From positions 1-26,124 of the IMG/VR virus record IMGVR_UViG_3300033148_004030: 26,124 nucleotides of DNA. One strand, written 5' to 3'. How positions within the stretch are numbered: position 1 is the stretch's first letter; each line of letters starts with the position of its first letter. Below are positions 14,944 to 23,263 of the stretch, piece after piece. This DNA is from a virus. The position numbers and the translations under genes were made by a program. Under the pieces are notes generated by a model, which saw nothing but the letters and a program-made list of their open reading frames with translations, was not told where the DNA came from and ran no database searches.

Positions 14944-17025
14944 TCACCACCTCGCTCTCTGCGTTCGTTTTGTTCTTTTCTTTCCCTTTCTTCCCCCCTG
15001 CAAATCTTGGCGCACTAAAGCCAGGCCAGAGACCGGAGTAGATGTGAACTGTTTTAACAGATATCCTTTGCTTTGAGCTTTTCCAACAAGATCTCGAAGA
15101 AGAGTTAAATTAGAAATTGTTCCTTCACTCTCTTCTAATTCTGGGGTTCTTTTAACTCTCACCTCACCCCCTTTTTTTCTGGGATTTTTATGCTTACCCG
15201 CCTGACTTGGCAACGGAACTCTAGGTGGCGGGATAGCTCCATATATTCCTTCCCTTTTCTTTCTATCTACATAAAGAGTAGTGGCAATTCTATCTAAGAG
15301 CTTTTTATCAGAGATTCCTGTCCTCCGTTGAACGAGTCGCAAAGCTTCTGGAGCTCTGCCATGTTCAACTAGTCTAGCAACCTGCTGTCTGGTTCTTTTT
15401 GCCTCTCTACCATACCGCAAATTACCAAGCGCAACTTTATATCTCATCTCTGATTCAATTTGCTTACTTCCTCGCTCAGTCGCCTGTTTCTCTCTTAGAA
15501 ACTTAACTCTTTCGCCAACTTCTCTTTGAAACTCGGGAGCATTTTCTCTCGTCACTCCCCCTCTAGCTCTGAATGTTTCAGCAGTCGCTTTCTTTTTAGC
15601 TGCAATTGATTCTTTCAGTGCTCGTTGACGTGCAACACCTTCGAGTCTAGAAACGCGCTTAACATCTTCGTTGAAATCTCTAGCATGTTTAGAACGATTT
15701 TTAGCAGCTTGAGGAACTGTCTCTGGGACATTTGCAAAGCTCACAGCTACATCAGCCAAAGCACGTTGTGAGATAGGATGAGTTCCCAACATTTTAGACG
15801 TATATTTATAAGCCAAATCATAAGCACTGTCTTTATCATATCCTTTTGATCGAGCAGATTGGAAAGCTTCCCGAAACAACTTCCTGGTTTCCACTGTCAT
15901 CTCAACCAACGCTGCTCGCTCTCTTTCAGACTTAGCTCTCAGCCAACCTTTTCCATACTTGTGCTCAGCTTCTCTCTCAATGTCTCTTTTAACACGATAC
16001 AATTCCATCAAGACGCTATCAGTATCCGGAGTATCATATCGTGGATCACCAGCAGCTCTTCCCTCTTCAATTTCATTAATAGTGCTCTGTGTTCTGGCAA
16101 GACGCATATAGATATTGCCAGTGCTCTTGTCGCGATTATAATCAAGCATGGCCTTCATCTTGTCAGGATTGATTCTGACCTCAATGGGATAGAAAGGAAC
16201 TTTTCTACCCAACAACTCAGTCACAAACTTCGCTGTATGAGCAGCAGCAGTTATCTTCATAGAATCACCTATTTCTCCCGCCAATTTAGAAGAAAAAGAT
16301 GGTTCTGGAACATTGAAAACTCCATGACGTCGTAGAGTTTCTATTGTTTTTCTCTTCCTTTCGGCTCTCTTAGCTCTTAGCATTGCTGCTTTAGCACGCA
16401 TTTCAGGATCCATGCGAGAAAGATTAACAACATCTCGAGCCTTACGAGCCAAGCGTTCATACAATCCTTCTGCTCCAGCCTGCACACCAGCCAAGCCAGT
16501 TCTGACCGCAACGCTTGTTCCACCATATTTCAAACGTTCTAAAAGATCAGAAGGAATCTTCTTGACTCCTCTTCCATAAACTTCTCCACTCACTGGATTC
16601 ACATGCAGAGATCGTTTGGTTCTGCGAATTCTCCTCTTCCTACCTCTCGTTCCAATGCTAGTTCGTAGTTTAGGAGCTCCCGTAGACAAGACATACTTCT
16701 TCTCAGAAGCTGGCTGTTTAGGCAAGGTTCTAGCTACAAACTGATGCAGACTTGTTTTAGAAGGTTCTGTTGACACAATCCTTTTCACAGATCCCTTAGG
16801 CTTGGGAATCTTCCTACCTTTTCTCTTATCATACGGAATTCTTTTCCCAGTCTTTGTTGTATAAAATCCTAAGTGTTCTTTAGGAATATATCCTGGATCT
16901 CCTGGACCAATACTAGACTTCGACACAGAATCTTCTCCAGTGTCTTTATCTATCAGACATCTAGCAAACGCTTGCAACAAATTTCCATTGTCCTTAGCTA
17001 TTGTTGACATGGCCTCTTCGTCCAT
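14944..17025 (-). CDS. Large Arg/Lys-rich helical protein upstream of portal, 693 aa
   Basis: No named family recognised. The first ~70 residues are acidic or neutral, then a TTKTGKRIPYDKRKGRK segment (about 57-73) resembling one in the 804-aa peptidase/phosphoesterase protein (TTKSGKRVPIPK). After that the chain is extremely basic and mostly helical, with long charged runs (AMLRAKRAERKRKTIETLRR; ERERAALVEMTVETRKLF) and only one cysteine. Near the C-terminus EESEGT (631-636) is shared with the 955-aa protein; the last 20 residues are nearly all Arg/Lys/Gln. Unlike its relatives, it has little continuous hydrophobic sequence. ATG 17025 is used, but a TTG at 17031 and ATG 17004 are alternatives because no clear ribosome-binding site decides. 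Candidate DNA-binding internal head protein. Confidence 0.72.
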   Translation of the reverse strand: MDEEAMSTIAKDNGNLLQAFARCLIDKDTGEDSVSKSSIGPGDPGYIPKEHLGFYTTKTGKRIPYDKRKGRKIPKPKGSVKRIVSTEPSKTSLHQFVARTLPKQPASEKKYVLSTGAPKLRTSIGTRGRKRRIRRTKRSLHVNPVSGEVYGRGVKKIPSDLLERLKYGGTSVAVRTGLAGVQAGAEGLYERLARKARDVVNLSRMDPEMRAKAAMLRAKRAERKRKTIETLRRHGVFNVPEPSFSSKLAGEIGDSMKITAAAHTAKFVTELLGRKVPFYPIEVRINPDKMKAMLDYNRDKSTGNIYMRLARTQSTINEIEEGRAAGDPRYDTPDTDSVLMELYRVKRDIEREAEHKYGKGWLRAKSERERAALVEMTVETRKLFREAFQSARSKGYDKDSAYDLAYKYTSKMLGTHPISQRALADVAVSFANVPETVPQAAKNRSKHARDFNEDVKRVSRLEGVARQRALKESIAAKKKATAETFRARGGVTRENAPEFQREVGERVKFLREKQATERGSKQIESEMRYKVALGNLRYGREAKRTRQQVARLVEHGRAPEALRLVQRRTGISDKKLLDRIATTLYVDRKKREGIYGAIPPPRVPLPSQAGKHKNPRKKGGEVRVKRTPELEESEGTISNLTLLRDLVGKAQSKGYLLKQFTSTPVSGLALVRQDLQGGRKGKKRTKRTQRARW

Positions 17026-17038
17026 TTTCAATTAAAAA

Positions 17039-18766
17039 TCAATGAATGATTTGTTTCTTAGCGTTCACCTTAGCCAATTTATCAATAAAAGATCCGAGAT
17101 TGTTCATCTTGCGCAAACTCATCTCCAGATCTTCCGCACGCAGTTGAGCAAGAATTTGCCTAGCTGTTTCTATCTTCTCTCTATTTGTTGTTTTGGCTCC
17201 CTGCTTCAAAAGATTCTTAGACCTAGAACTCTTCAACGCTTTAAACTTCACCGGCTTAGTTCGTGTTGGTTGAATAAAATATGGACTGAAAGTCCTAGTT
17301 TCTTTGTAACGTGTGGGCTTAGTCATACGTCCCAAGAGAACCCCACCTGCTCCTATTCCAACATTAGTAAGGAGCCTTTTGCGCTTCCTAGCAAGATCAA
17401 CAGCTTCCCGAGACAACCTTCCCAAATGACGCAGTCCAGCGTTATCTTCAAATCCTTCATTAGATTCGCGACGTCCACGAGCACTGAGCTGTGCAAATTT
17501 CTTTTTGCCATATTTCTTTCTACCAATCCATGCAGCAAGAGCTCCAGGATCGCTCACTCCACGATGAGCTAGTTTTCCCTTCAATGCTTTGAAACGACCA
17601 CCACTTCCGAGACGTGCCACTTTTTGAACCTTGCCAACTGGAGGACAATAGCCCAATCCTCTTCCAGTCCTGGGACCAAGACCTTCCGGACCAGTTCTAT
17701 CCAGTTTCCTTCTGGCACGAAAACGACCGCCACTTCCATACTCAATTCTTCGAGCATTTCTACGACGTCCACGACGCGCTAGAAATCCTGCTCCAAGCAC
17801 GCCAGCTCCGGCTCCTAATCCTACTGCTAAAGGAGCATATTCGGGAAGATCCCTGATTCTAGTCAACGTTCCTCCTAGAACCCTTCCATAATTCCGAACT
17901 CTCCTGTTGCTTCCACTCCCTGGAAATCTCCACACTCCGCGAGAATCAGCAATTCTCTGACCTACTCTTCGGTCCCTAGTAGCAGCCGCTATTCTACTAG
18001 TCAGCTTTCTGGCTCTATCAATCAGTCCAGCGTTATCCTCATATCCTCTACCTTCTTGACATCCTTCTTGCATTTCACGTTCTCCAAATAATCTACCAAA
18101 TTTTTCAGAAGCTCCACTGGTTCCAGCAGATTTGCTACGATGCAAGAATCTCCGAATCATGCTATTCCGAAGATTCTGATACGTCTTATCTGCCGGATCT
18201 ATATTCAAAGACCGCAGACTTCTATCAACATGCTCTTCGGCATTGATTTTGGCATCTAGGTGTTCTAGACGCTTATCTTCCCATCGCTTATGAGATTGTG
18301 CATATCTCCCACGACGAGCTCTGCGGACCTTTCTCAAATCCCCACTAGATATAGCACGATACATCTCTCGGTCTGGTTCTCCAAAAGTTCTTCTCTTAAG
18401 ACTTTTGCTTCCATAATAAGCAGCAAGACCACCAGCTCCGTACAAGGCAACTTTTCCAGCCTTTCGACCAGATTTGTATCCACTCACAAACTTTTTTCTA
18501 CGTCTATTAACAGCTCGAGAAATCTGCTTTGGTCGAACAACTTTCTGTGCTTTCAAAGAAAATCGCTTGATTGTTCTAGGGATCGTTCTCTGCATTTGAC
18601 CAGTTTTCGCAGCTAAAGCTGACCTAGATGTTCTCAGGGTATTTCTTCCAGCCTTAGCTCCACTAATTACGACTCTTCTTAAAGGTTTTCCGCCAATTTT
18701 GCTGGCAATTCTTCCTAACGTTCCAGGCCAACCTTTCCGAACATATCCATTTTTAATGAAATACAT
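17039..18766 (-). CDS. Arg/Gly-rich protein with three hydrophobic segments and duplicated motifs, 575 aa
   Basis: Three Gly/Ala-rich hydrophobic segments lie in a very basic chain: VALYGAGGLAAYYGSKSLKRR (106-126), LAVGLGAGAGVLGAGFLARR (313-332) and VGIGAGGVLLG (469-479). The sequence EDNAGL occurs twice (243-248 and 440-445), each time after an EG-containing acidic patch (CQEGRGYEDNAGL; SNEGFEDNAGL), with identical 15-base DNA cores at 18023-18037 and 17432-17446. A GSGGRF(R/K)A motif also occurs twice (344-351, 387-394), the second leading into DPGALAAWIGRKKYGKKKFA, a short module I recall from phage structural proteins. ATG 18766 has a GGAG site 9 bases upstream. It fits the set of basic, virion-associated proteins around the portal. 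No enzymatic motif is seen. Confidence 0.75.
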   Translation of the reverse strand: MYFIKNGYVRKGWPGTLGRIASKIGGKPLRRVVISGAKAGRNTLRTSRSALAAKTGQMQRTIPRTIKRFSLKAQKVVRPKQISRAVNRRRKKFVSGYKSGRKAGKVALYGAGGLAAYYGSKSLKRRTFGEPDREMYRAISSGDLRKVRRARRGRYAQSHKRWEDKRLEHLDAKINAEEHVDRSLRSLNIDPADKTYQNLRNSMIRRFLHRSKSAGTSGASEKFGRLFGEREMQEGCQEGRGYEDNAGLIDRARKLTSRIAAATRDRRVGQRIADSRGVWRFPGSGSNRRVRNYGRVLGGTLTRIRDLPEYAPLAVGLGAGAGVLGAGFLARRGRRRNARRIEYGSGGRFRARRKLDRTGPEGLGPRTGRGLGYCPPVGKVQKVARLGSGGRFKALKGKLAHRGVSDPGALAAWIGRKKYGKKKFAQLSARGRRESNEGFEDNAGLRHLGRLSREAVDLARKRKRLLTNVGIGAGGVLLGRMTKPTRYKETRTFSPYFIQPTRTKPVKFKALKSSRSKNLLKQGAKTTNREKIETARQILAQLRAEDLEMSLRKMNNLGSFIDKLAKVNAKKQIIH

Positions 18767-18805
18767 CTATAATTCTCCCTTATACGTTCACAAATTTCTC
18801 ATTGC

Positions 18806-18827
18806 GAATTACCCAGTGAATTACCCA
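18806..18827 (-). repeat. Tandem 12-base repeat carrying two in-frame stop codons
   Basis: GAATTACCCA occurs at 18806-18815 and again at 18818-18827. On the minus strand each copy contains TAA in the frame of the DHH phosphoesterase gene, so the gene ends and then ends again 12 bases later. A local duplication at the 3' end. Confidence 0.55.
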
Positions 18828-19738
18828 CTTATCGGGTTTGAACTAGATTCGATAAGAAATTCTTTAGAGAAGAAACCAGCCGAGCCAAGATGTCCTCCAC
18901 CTCCGTGCTTCTTAGCAATTTCAGAAACATCTATTTGTTGAGAAGTTTCGGGATTCTTTTCAGAACGTAGTTGATAAGTGTAGGTTGTCCCATCAAATGA
19001 AAAGCCAACTCCAAAGGGATAATCCTTAAGCTCTTCTCCAAACAGTTCTGAAGAAAAGACAGGATACCCAACATTCAAAGCCAGACAACGTTGTCCATCT
19101 AATCTCGCTTCAAACATATTGGCTTCTCGAATCTGAGCTCTTTGCTTCTCAATAAATTTCAAACACACTTCCCCATTGCTAATAATTTGCTGAACCTTAG
19201 ATGCTTCCGGTTTTCCACCTGCTAAGAGAATCTTCCAGATATGAGACTTCGGGTCTTGATCCTCAATCATCATGCCAGCAGTGAAAGCCTTGGTTTCGAG
19301 ATATTCCCACTTCCACACATCTCTATCACCAATCCATTTCAAAGCCCTTGGCATAGGACGAACACAATGATATAAATAATCCCAAGTCAGTTCACAAGCA
19401 GATACCCCACTTCTCACTAGACTCTGAATGTTGAAAAGATCTTTAACTAGACCCTCTGGAATTTTTTCCTCTAACTCGTTCATCATGTCCACAGCAGTTT
19501 TATGATGATCGATAATAATGACGTTCTTAGTTATAGCATACAGCTTTAACATCCCATCAAGCTTCAAAGAGTAGTCAACCAACCAAACACTCTCATTCTT
19601 GCTAATCATGTCATAGGGAAAAGAATCCTTATAGTTCACCTCAACAAACAACAGCTTCTCGTTAATGTGCTCAAACGCCCAGTTCACAACGGCCGCCGCA
19701 GCTCTTCCATCCAAATCATTATGATGAAAACAAATCAT
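18821..19738 (-). CDS. DHH-family phosphoesterase (NrnB/COG2404-like), 305 aa
   Basis: The motifs of DHH/DHHA1 phosphoesterases are present in order: FHHNDLDGRAAAA (4-16) with the metal-binding His/Asp residues, VDYS (54-57), IIDHHKTA (75-82) containing the DHH signature, WIGDRDVW, and C-terminal GGGGHLGSAG (279-288), the DHHA1 substrate-binding loop. These enzymes use two metal ions, usually manganese, to cleave short oligonucleotides or nucleotide monoesters and cyclic (di)nucleotides. The start MICFHHND at 19738 has a strong GAGGAG site 9 bases upstream; an earlier ATG at 19771, overlapping the previous stop as ATGA, would add eleven unusual residues. It sits between two large basic virion-type proteins. 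It might clear nucleotide fragments or a cyclic-nucleotide defence signal; neither can be decided here. Confidence 0.88.
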   Translation of the reverse strand: MICFHHNDLDGRAAAAVVNWAFEHINEKLLFVEVNYKDSFPYDMISKNESVWLVDYSLKLDGMLKLYAITKNVIIIDHHKTAVDMMNELEEKIPEGLVKDLFNIQSLVRSGVSACELTWDYLYHCVRPMPRALKWIGDRDVWKWEYLETKAFTAGMMIEDQDPKSHIWKILLAGGKPEASKVQQIISNGEVCLKFIEKQRAQIREANMFEARLDGQRCLALNVGYPVFSSELFGEELKDYPFGVGFSFDGTTYTYQLRSEKNPETSQQIDVSEIAKKHGGGGHLGSAGFFSKEFLIESSSNPISG

Positions 19739-19767
19739 CTCAACAAACTCCTCTTTCTTAAAAAGAC

Positions 19768-22635
19768 TCATGCTTGCCAGTTATTTCGAAGCGACTTCCT
19801 GCGTCGAAGTCCCAAGGCAGTCAGGGCACTTCCTCCAATAGCAGCAGTATATCCTGCACCGATAGGATCTGTTGCAGCAAATCTTCCCATCTTATAAGGA
19901 ATCTTAGCAAGACCACCAACTCTTTGAAATTTGATTCCCTTCCTTCTAGACGCCATGCGAGACAAGTCTACTCGATCGGGCCGAACCCTTCTAAATCCAC
20001 GATCAAAAGCTCTCAATCTTTCTCCAAACCTCTCTCCTGCAAAATAAGATTTAGCCTTACTTGTTCCAGATGCCAACTTCAAGCCACGCATTGTTCTCTG
20101 TCTTGCAAACATTCCAGATTTTGGAGGTCCCTTGGCAGATCCAGCGACCCATTTAGCTCTATCTCCCATTATGCCATGATGAAATCCTGGAACAAAAGCA
20201 GCCTTCCTTCTAAAAGCAACGATAGACCGTTTTGCTTTATACCCCAAGCTACCTCTTCCAAGTAGCCTGGTGGACTTTACAGCCACCCTCCTTATCCTAG
20301 GAAATAATTTCCCAGCTGTTCCCATCGCTAATCCCGTCAGTCCTTTTCTTATTCCACCTCTTCTCTTTCCAAAATATTCTCTCTCAAAGTCACGTGGATT
20401 TATTCTCACTCCCTTTTCATTCCACCCATATTTATCAGCTATTCTAGCAAGTTTCCTATCTTGTTTATATGTTCTTCCTGGCATCAAAATTTTTCTATAT
20501 TTTTTACCTTCTTCAAATGGAATGAAAACAGACATCGGCCTTTTCCCTGATATTCTCCGAAATCTCTTAATCGGATCTACAACTCCAGGTTTGATGCCTG
20601 ACCAATTACTCCAAGCCTGTCTAGACACTAAGTCCCCATATCTTTTAGCATCTCTCAATCGTTCACTGCGCGTCAAGCTTCTTGAGCCAAGAAATGTTAT
20701 TCCCTTTCTTCCAAGAATCGCTTGAGGATAAGGTTGCATCGGGAGATTACGACCATGTGCCATTTCACCAAGTTTAGAAGTTATCATCATGTCCTGAAAT
20801 GATGGAGCTGGAACACGACGATCCCAATGCAAATGACCCAGTGCAACTTGTGGTTGTCCAATTCCAGCCGTATTTTGAGTTCCTCTGATGATTTTAATTC
20901 TAGGATTTCGAATCAATTCTTTTATTTCCTGCCTAGACAACATGCGTCCCTGCATAGGTTTTGTGGCTTCTAGTTGAAACGCAAATTCTCTTTGTTTTCT
21001 GTGTCCAAGCTTAGCCGCCCTTTTTAGGTTTTCAGTCCCGACTTTTAGACGCAACCTTCTCATTGCTGATTCAGATCTTCTCAAAAAATTTTTCCATGCT
21101 TGACGAACTAATCTTCTCTCTGCGACATAGGGTCCTTTCCTAATTCTCTTTCTCATGGACCCAAATTTTATAAAACCCCTGTTTTTTGCCGAGGTTCTCT
21201 CCTTTGCTTGTACGATCTTTTTTATGTCGTTTGTCCGATTAGAAAGATACAAAGGTGTTGAGGGAAGAACATCAACGTCTCGTAGAGTCCCATATCCTGG
21301 GGAAGCCAGCATCCTATTGCGAAATCTATTAGGATATTTCATTCTGGGAATAGGTAACAATCCTACCGTAGTAGTAGGAGTTCCCTCTGTTTGAAGATCT
21401 CTAATCCTCTGTGCAGTAGTAGTTGGTTTACCTCTAGTCAATTGATTCTTCGTTGTGAGATAAGTAGCTAGACCCAGAGCAGCTAGTGTTAAGAGTGTTG
21501 AAAGGTTTTTATTCCCTCCTACATTAGCTAATCTTTCTAGATAAGTTATAGCCCTTGGATCTTCTCTAATAGACTTCATCAATCTTCTAGCATTTATCTG
21601 TGTAGGTGTATCTAAATTCTTAGTGATTCCTCTTAATATCTTTTCTCCCCTATTCCTTTCTTGCATCAACCTTTTCTTCTTTTCTTCAGAAATTGAATCA
21701 TCATCAGGATCAATTGGTCTTTGATTCTTGAACTTATTTCTATTCTCTTCAACAGGTGATTGAAAACGAGTTCCTTCACTCTCTTCAACTTCTTTCATTG
21801 GTGAGAATGAGTAGCCACTAGTTCTAGTCCCTGTGCTCGAAACCTTCGGTCCATAATACAAACTTGGTCTACGCTTAGTTGGCTCCACTTTACGTCTACG
21901 AACCCTCACAAAGCGCTTATACGGCCCTGCTAGGTACACACCACCCAATGGCTGAAAATAAGAACTTTTATGTAGATTTCCTGTTCTTTGATTTCTTTGC
22001 AGATACGGCTCCAACAATTCATAATCACCTATTCCACTTGACCTCATTGCTTCTTCTGCTGTTGGGTAATTTCGACTGTCTGAAGATTCGTTCAACACCC
22101 TCACCAACCTTTTTGCTGGACTATACAAAGTTTTGTGTGCAACAAGTCCGCCAGTCGCAGCCATTCCCAATCCCAGTGAGCCTGTAACAAGTGGGTATCG
22201 TCCGCTTACATATCCGGCAGTTAATCCTAGAGAACTGGGAGCAAGATATTCACGCGCTGATTTCTTTCCAGCTCTGATGAACCTTGCAAATTTGTATTCG
22301 CCTTCTTCGGGAATGTTATGAATCAACACCTTTCCTTTTTTCCATCCTCGTCTTCCAAGCTTGAAACCCTCCACATAAGAAGAACCTATGAGTGGATTAG
22401 CTGTTCTCCTAGCTTTCCAACCAACCCTGAATGGCAAACCCACTCTTAGAGAAGCTTGGCGCTGTTTGAAAGGAGGGGTCCAATAGAGCCTGTTACCATA
22501 CAATTGAGCTCTACGAAATGGAACATAACTTCTTGCAGCCCTCCATCCAACTCCAAGTGAAGATGTTAGTCTCTTAGCTCCCCTTCCTATGTCTTGTCCT
22601 AGATTCTTTATCTCGGTCAACAATTTAGTCTTCAT
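19768..22635 (-). CDS. Very large Arg/Lys-rich protein with three hydrophobic segments, 955 aa
   Basis: No named family recognised. The chain is rich in Arg, Lys, Gly and Tyr throughout, with three membrane-like segments: VTGSLGLGMAATGGLVAHK (about 150-168), LSTLLTLAALGLATYL (about 378-393) and a Gly/Ala segment ten residues before the C-terminus (AGYTAAIGGSALTALGLRRR, about 926-945). EESEGT (284-289) is identical to a peptide in the 693-aa protein, with a 17-base identical DNA core. The region ~560-720 (for example ALGHLHWDRRVPAPSFQDMM and RSLTRSERLRDAKRYGDLV) is more complex and might be a folded domain. ATG 22635 is used; a TTG at 22650 is also in frame. It is the largest gene in the window. 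An internal head or ejection protein is a reasonable but unproven idea. Confidence 0.73.
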   Translation of the reverse strand: MKTKLLTEIKNLGQDIGRGAKRLTSSLGVGWRAARSYVPFRRAQLYGNRLYWTPPFKQRQASLRVGLPFRVGWKARRTANPLIGSSYVEGFKLGRRGWKKGKVLIHNIPEEGEYKFARFIRAGKKSAREYLAPSSLGLTAGYVSGRYPLVTGSLGLGMAATGGLVAHKTLYSPAKRLVRVLNESSDSRNYPTAEEAMRSSGIGDYELLEPYLQRNQRTGNLHKSSYFQPLGGVYLAGPYKRFVRVRRRKVEPTKRRPSLYYGPKVSSTGTRTSGYSFSPMKEVEESEGTRFQSPVEENRNKFKNQRPIDPDDDSISEEKKKRLMQERNRGEKILRGITKNLDTPTQINARRLMKSIREDPRAITYLERLANVGGNKNLSTLLTLAALGLATYLTTKNQLTRGKPTTTAQRIRDLQTEGTPTTTVGLLPIPRMKYPNRFRNRMLASPGYGTLRDVDVLPSTPLYLSNRTNDIKKIVQAKERTSAKNRGFIKFGSMRKRIRKGPYVAERRLVRQAWKNFLRRSESAMRRLRLKVGTENLKRAAKLGHRKQREFAFQLEATKPMQGRMLSRQEIKELIRNPRIKIIRGTQNTAGIGQPQVALGHLHWDRRVPAPSFQDMMITSKLGEMAHGRNLPMQPYPQAILGRKGITFLGSRSLTRSERLRDAKRYGDLVSRQAWSNWSGIKPGVVDPIKRFRRISGKRPMSVFIPFEEGKKYRKILMPGRTYKQDRKLARIADKYGWNEKGVRINPRDFEREYFGKRRGGIRKGLTGLAMGTAGKLFPRIRRVAVKSTRLLGRGSLGYKAKRSIVAFRRKAAFVPGFHHGIMGDRAKWVAGSAKGPPKSGMFARQRTMRGLKLASGTSKAKSYFAGERFGERLRAFDRGFRRVRPDRVDLSRMASRRKGIKFQRVGGLAKIPYKMGRFAATDPIGAGYTAAIGGSALTALGLRRRKSLRNNWQA

Positions 22636-22652
22636 GTATTTAGATTCCAAGA

Positions 22653-22844
22653 TTAGTGTTGTTCTACAGTTTTAGCCTTCATCTGTTCGTATTTAGTCAC
22701 CACTTCGGTCCGCCATTTACATCGTGGACAAAGTTTGAACATTTCTCCGGCAACCTTAGTCGGTGGCGTATCACTAGGAATATCATTCCTTTTACACCCC
22801 TCACACTTAATCCATTGAATCTTTCTGTATTTCAGTTTTAGCAT
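22653..22844 (-). CDS. Small zinc-ribbon protein, 63 aa
   Basis: Two CxxC pairs (CEGC at 14-17, CPRC at 39-42) separated by about 21 residues form a probable zinc ribbon similar to those in the Com/Mom-regulator and rubredoxin-like small phage proteins. The rest is basic (MLKLKYRKIQW; VTKYEQMKAKTVEQH). Such proteins bind nucleic acid or a partner protein; a translational activator role like Mu Com is one option. ATG 22844 has an AAAGGA site 9 bases upstream. It sits between a small basic membrane-type protein and the 955-aa protein. Confidence 0.78.
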   Translation of the reverse strand: MLKLKYRKIQWIKCEGCKRNDIPSDTPPTKVAGEMFKLCPRCKWRTEVVTKYEQMKAKTVEQH

Positions 22845-22859
22845 TTCATCATTCCTTTC

Positions 22860-23141
22860 TTACCAGCCACGATTTCTTTGACTTTTATCATATCGATAAA
22901 GTCCATAACCTCCAACTCCAGCTATTCCACCACCAAGAGCCGCTCCCTTATAATAGCTAGGCAAAGTCAAAATTCGATGCCTGACATAGCGCCTTGTGTC
23001 TCTCATCATATCTTGAGATCTTCTAGTTAATCGTCTAGCTCTAGCTAGCATTCTCAAGATGTTGTAATTATATATCCGCCTCTTATACAAGGGAGAATGT
23101 TTGCCTGCTTCTATTTCTTTAATGCTTAGAAATTTTCTCAT
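22860..23141 (-). CDS. Small basic protein with Gly-rich hydrophobic tail segment, 93 aa
   Basis: Residues 1-60 are basic and helical (LRMLARARRLTRRSQDMMRD). A hydrophobic Gly/Ala segment (YYKGAALGGGIAGVGGYGLY, about 63-82) is followed by a short polar/basic tail (RYDKSQRNRGW). The GVGGYG hexapeptide is shared with the 220-aa protein encoded just upstream, so the two are probably paralogous in this part. ATG 23141 has a GGAG site 9 bases upstream, after a large inverted repeat at 23174-23250. A minimal version of the basic-plus-hydrophobic design seen in at least seven other genes here. Confidence 0.76.
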   Translation of the reverse strand: MRKFLSIKEIEAGKHSPLYKRRIYNYNILRMLARARRLTRRSQDMMRDTRRYVRHRILTLPSYYKGAALGGGIAGVGGYGLYRYDKSQRNRGW

Positions 23142-23173
23142 AAATTATACTCCACGACAAGAAGCCACAAAAC

Positions 23174-23250
23174 ACTCGACTCAGACGCCTTGCAGCACTA
23201 AACCCTTGCCTATATGGGGGCAAGCCCGTTTAAACGTGTCTGAGTCGAGT
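23174..23250 (-). terminator. Long-arm inverted repeat with nested hairpin, terminator-like
   Basis: Arms of 13 perfect bases (ACTCGACTCAGAC) at 23174-23186 and 23238-23250 enclose 51 bases. The loop contains a second, nested hairpin: TAAAC...CTTGCC-CCCATATA-GGCAAG...GTTTA on the minus strand. After the second arm in the minus direction comes GTTTTG; the plus direction has no T-run. It sits between two small basic protein genes. Termination with an oversized loop, or a structured leader of the 93-aa gene, are both possible. Confidence 0.55.
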
Positions 23251-23263
23251 AAGCCACGCCTTC

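Noticed and set aside
15859-20265. Long plus-strand open frames opposite the basic genes (for example 15859-16335, 17042-17572, 19774-20265)
   Set aside because: They lie antisense to well-supported minus-strand genes, lack ribosome-binding sites and read as low-complexity Ser/Leu/Phe/His sequence, as expected when Arg/Lys codons are read backwards.
23174-23250. Possible tRNA or tRNA-like gene in the structured gap
   Set aside because: No acceptor stem plus T-arm pattern and no CCA or anticodon arrangement; the fold is one long stem with a nested hairpin.
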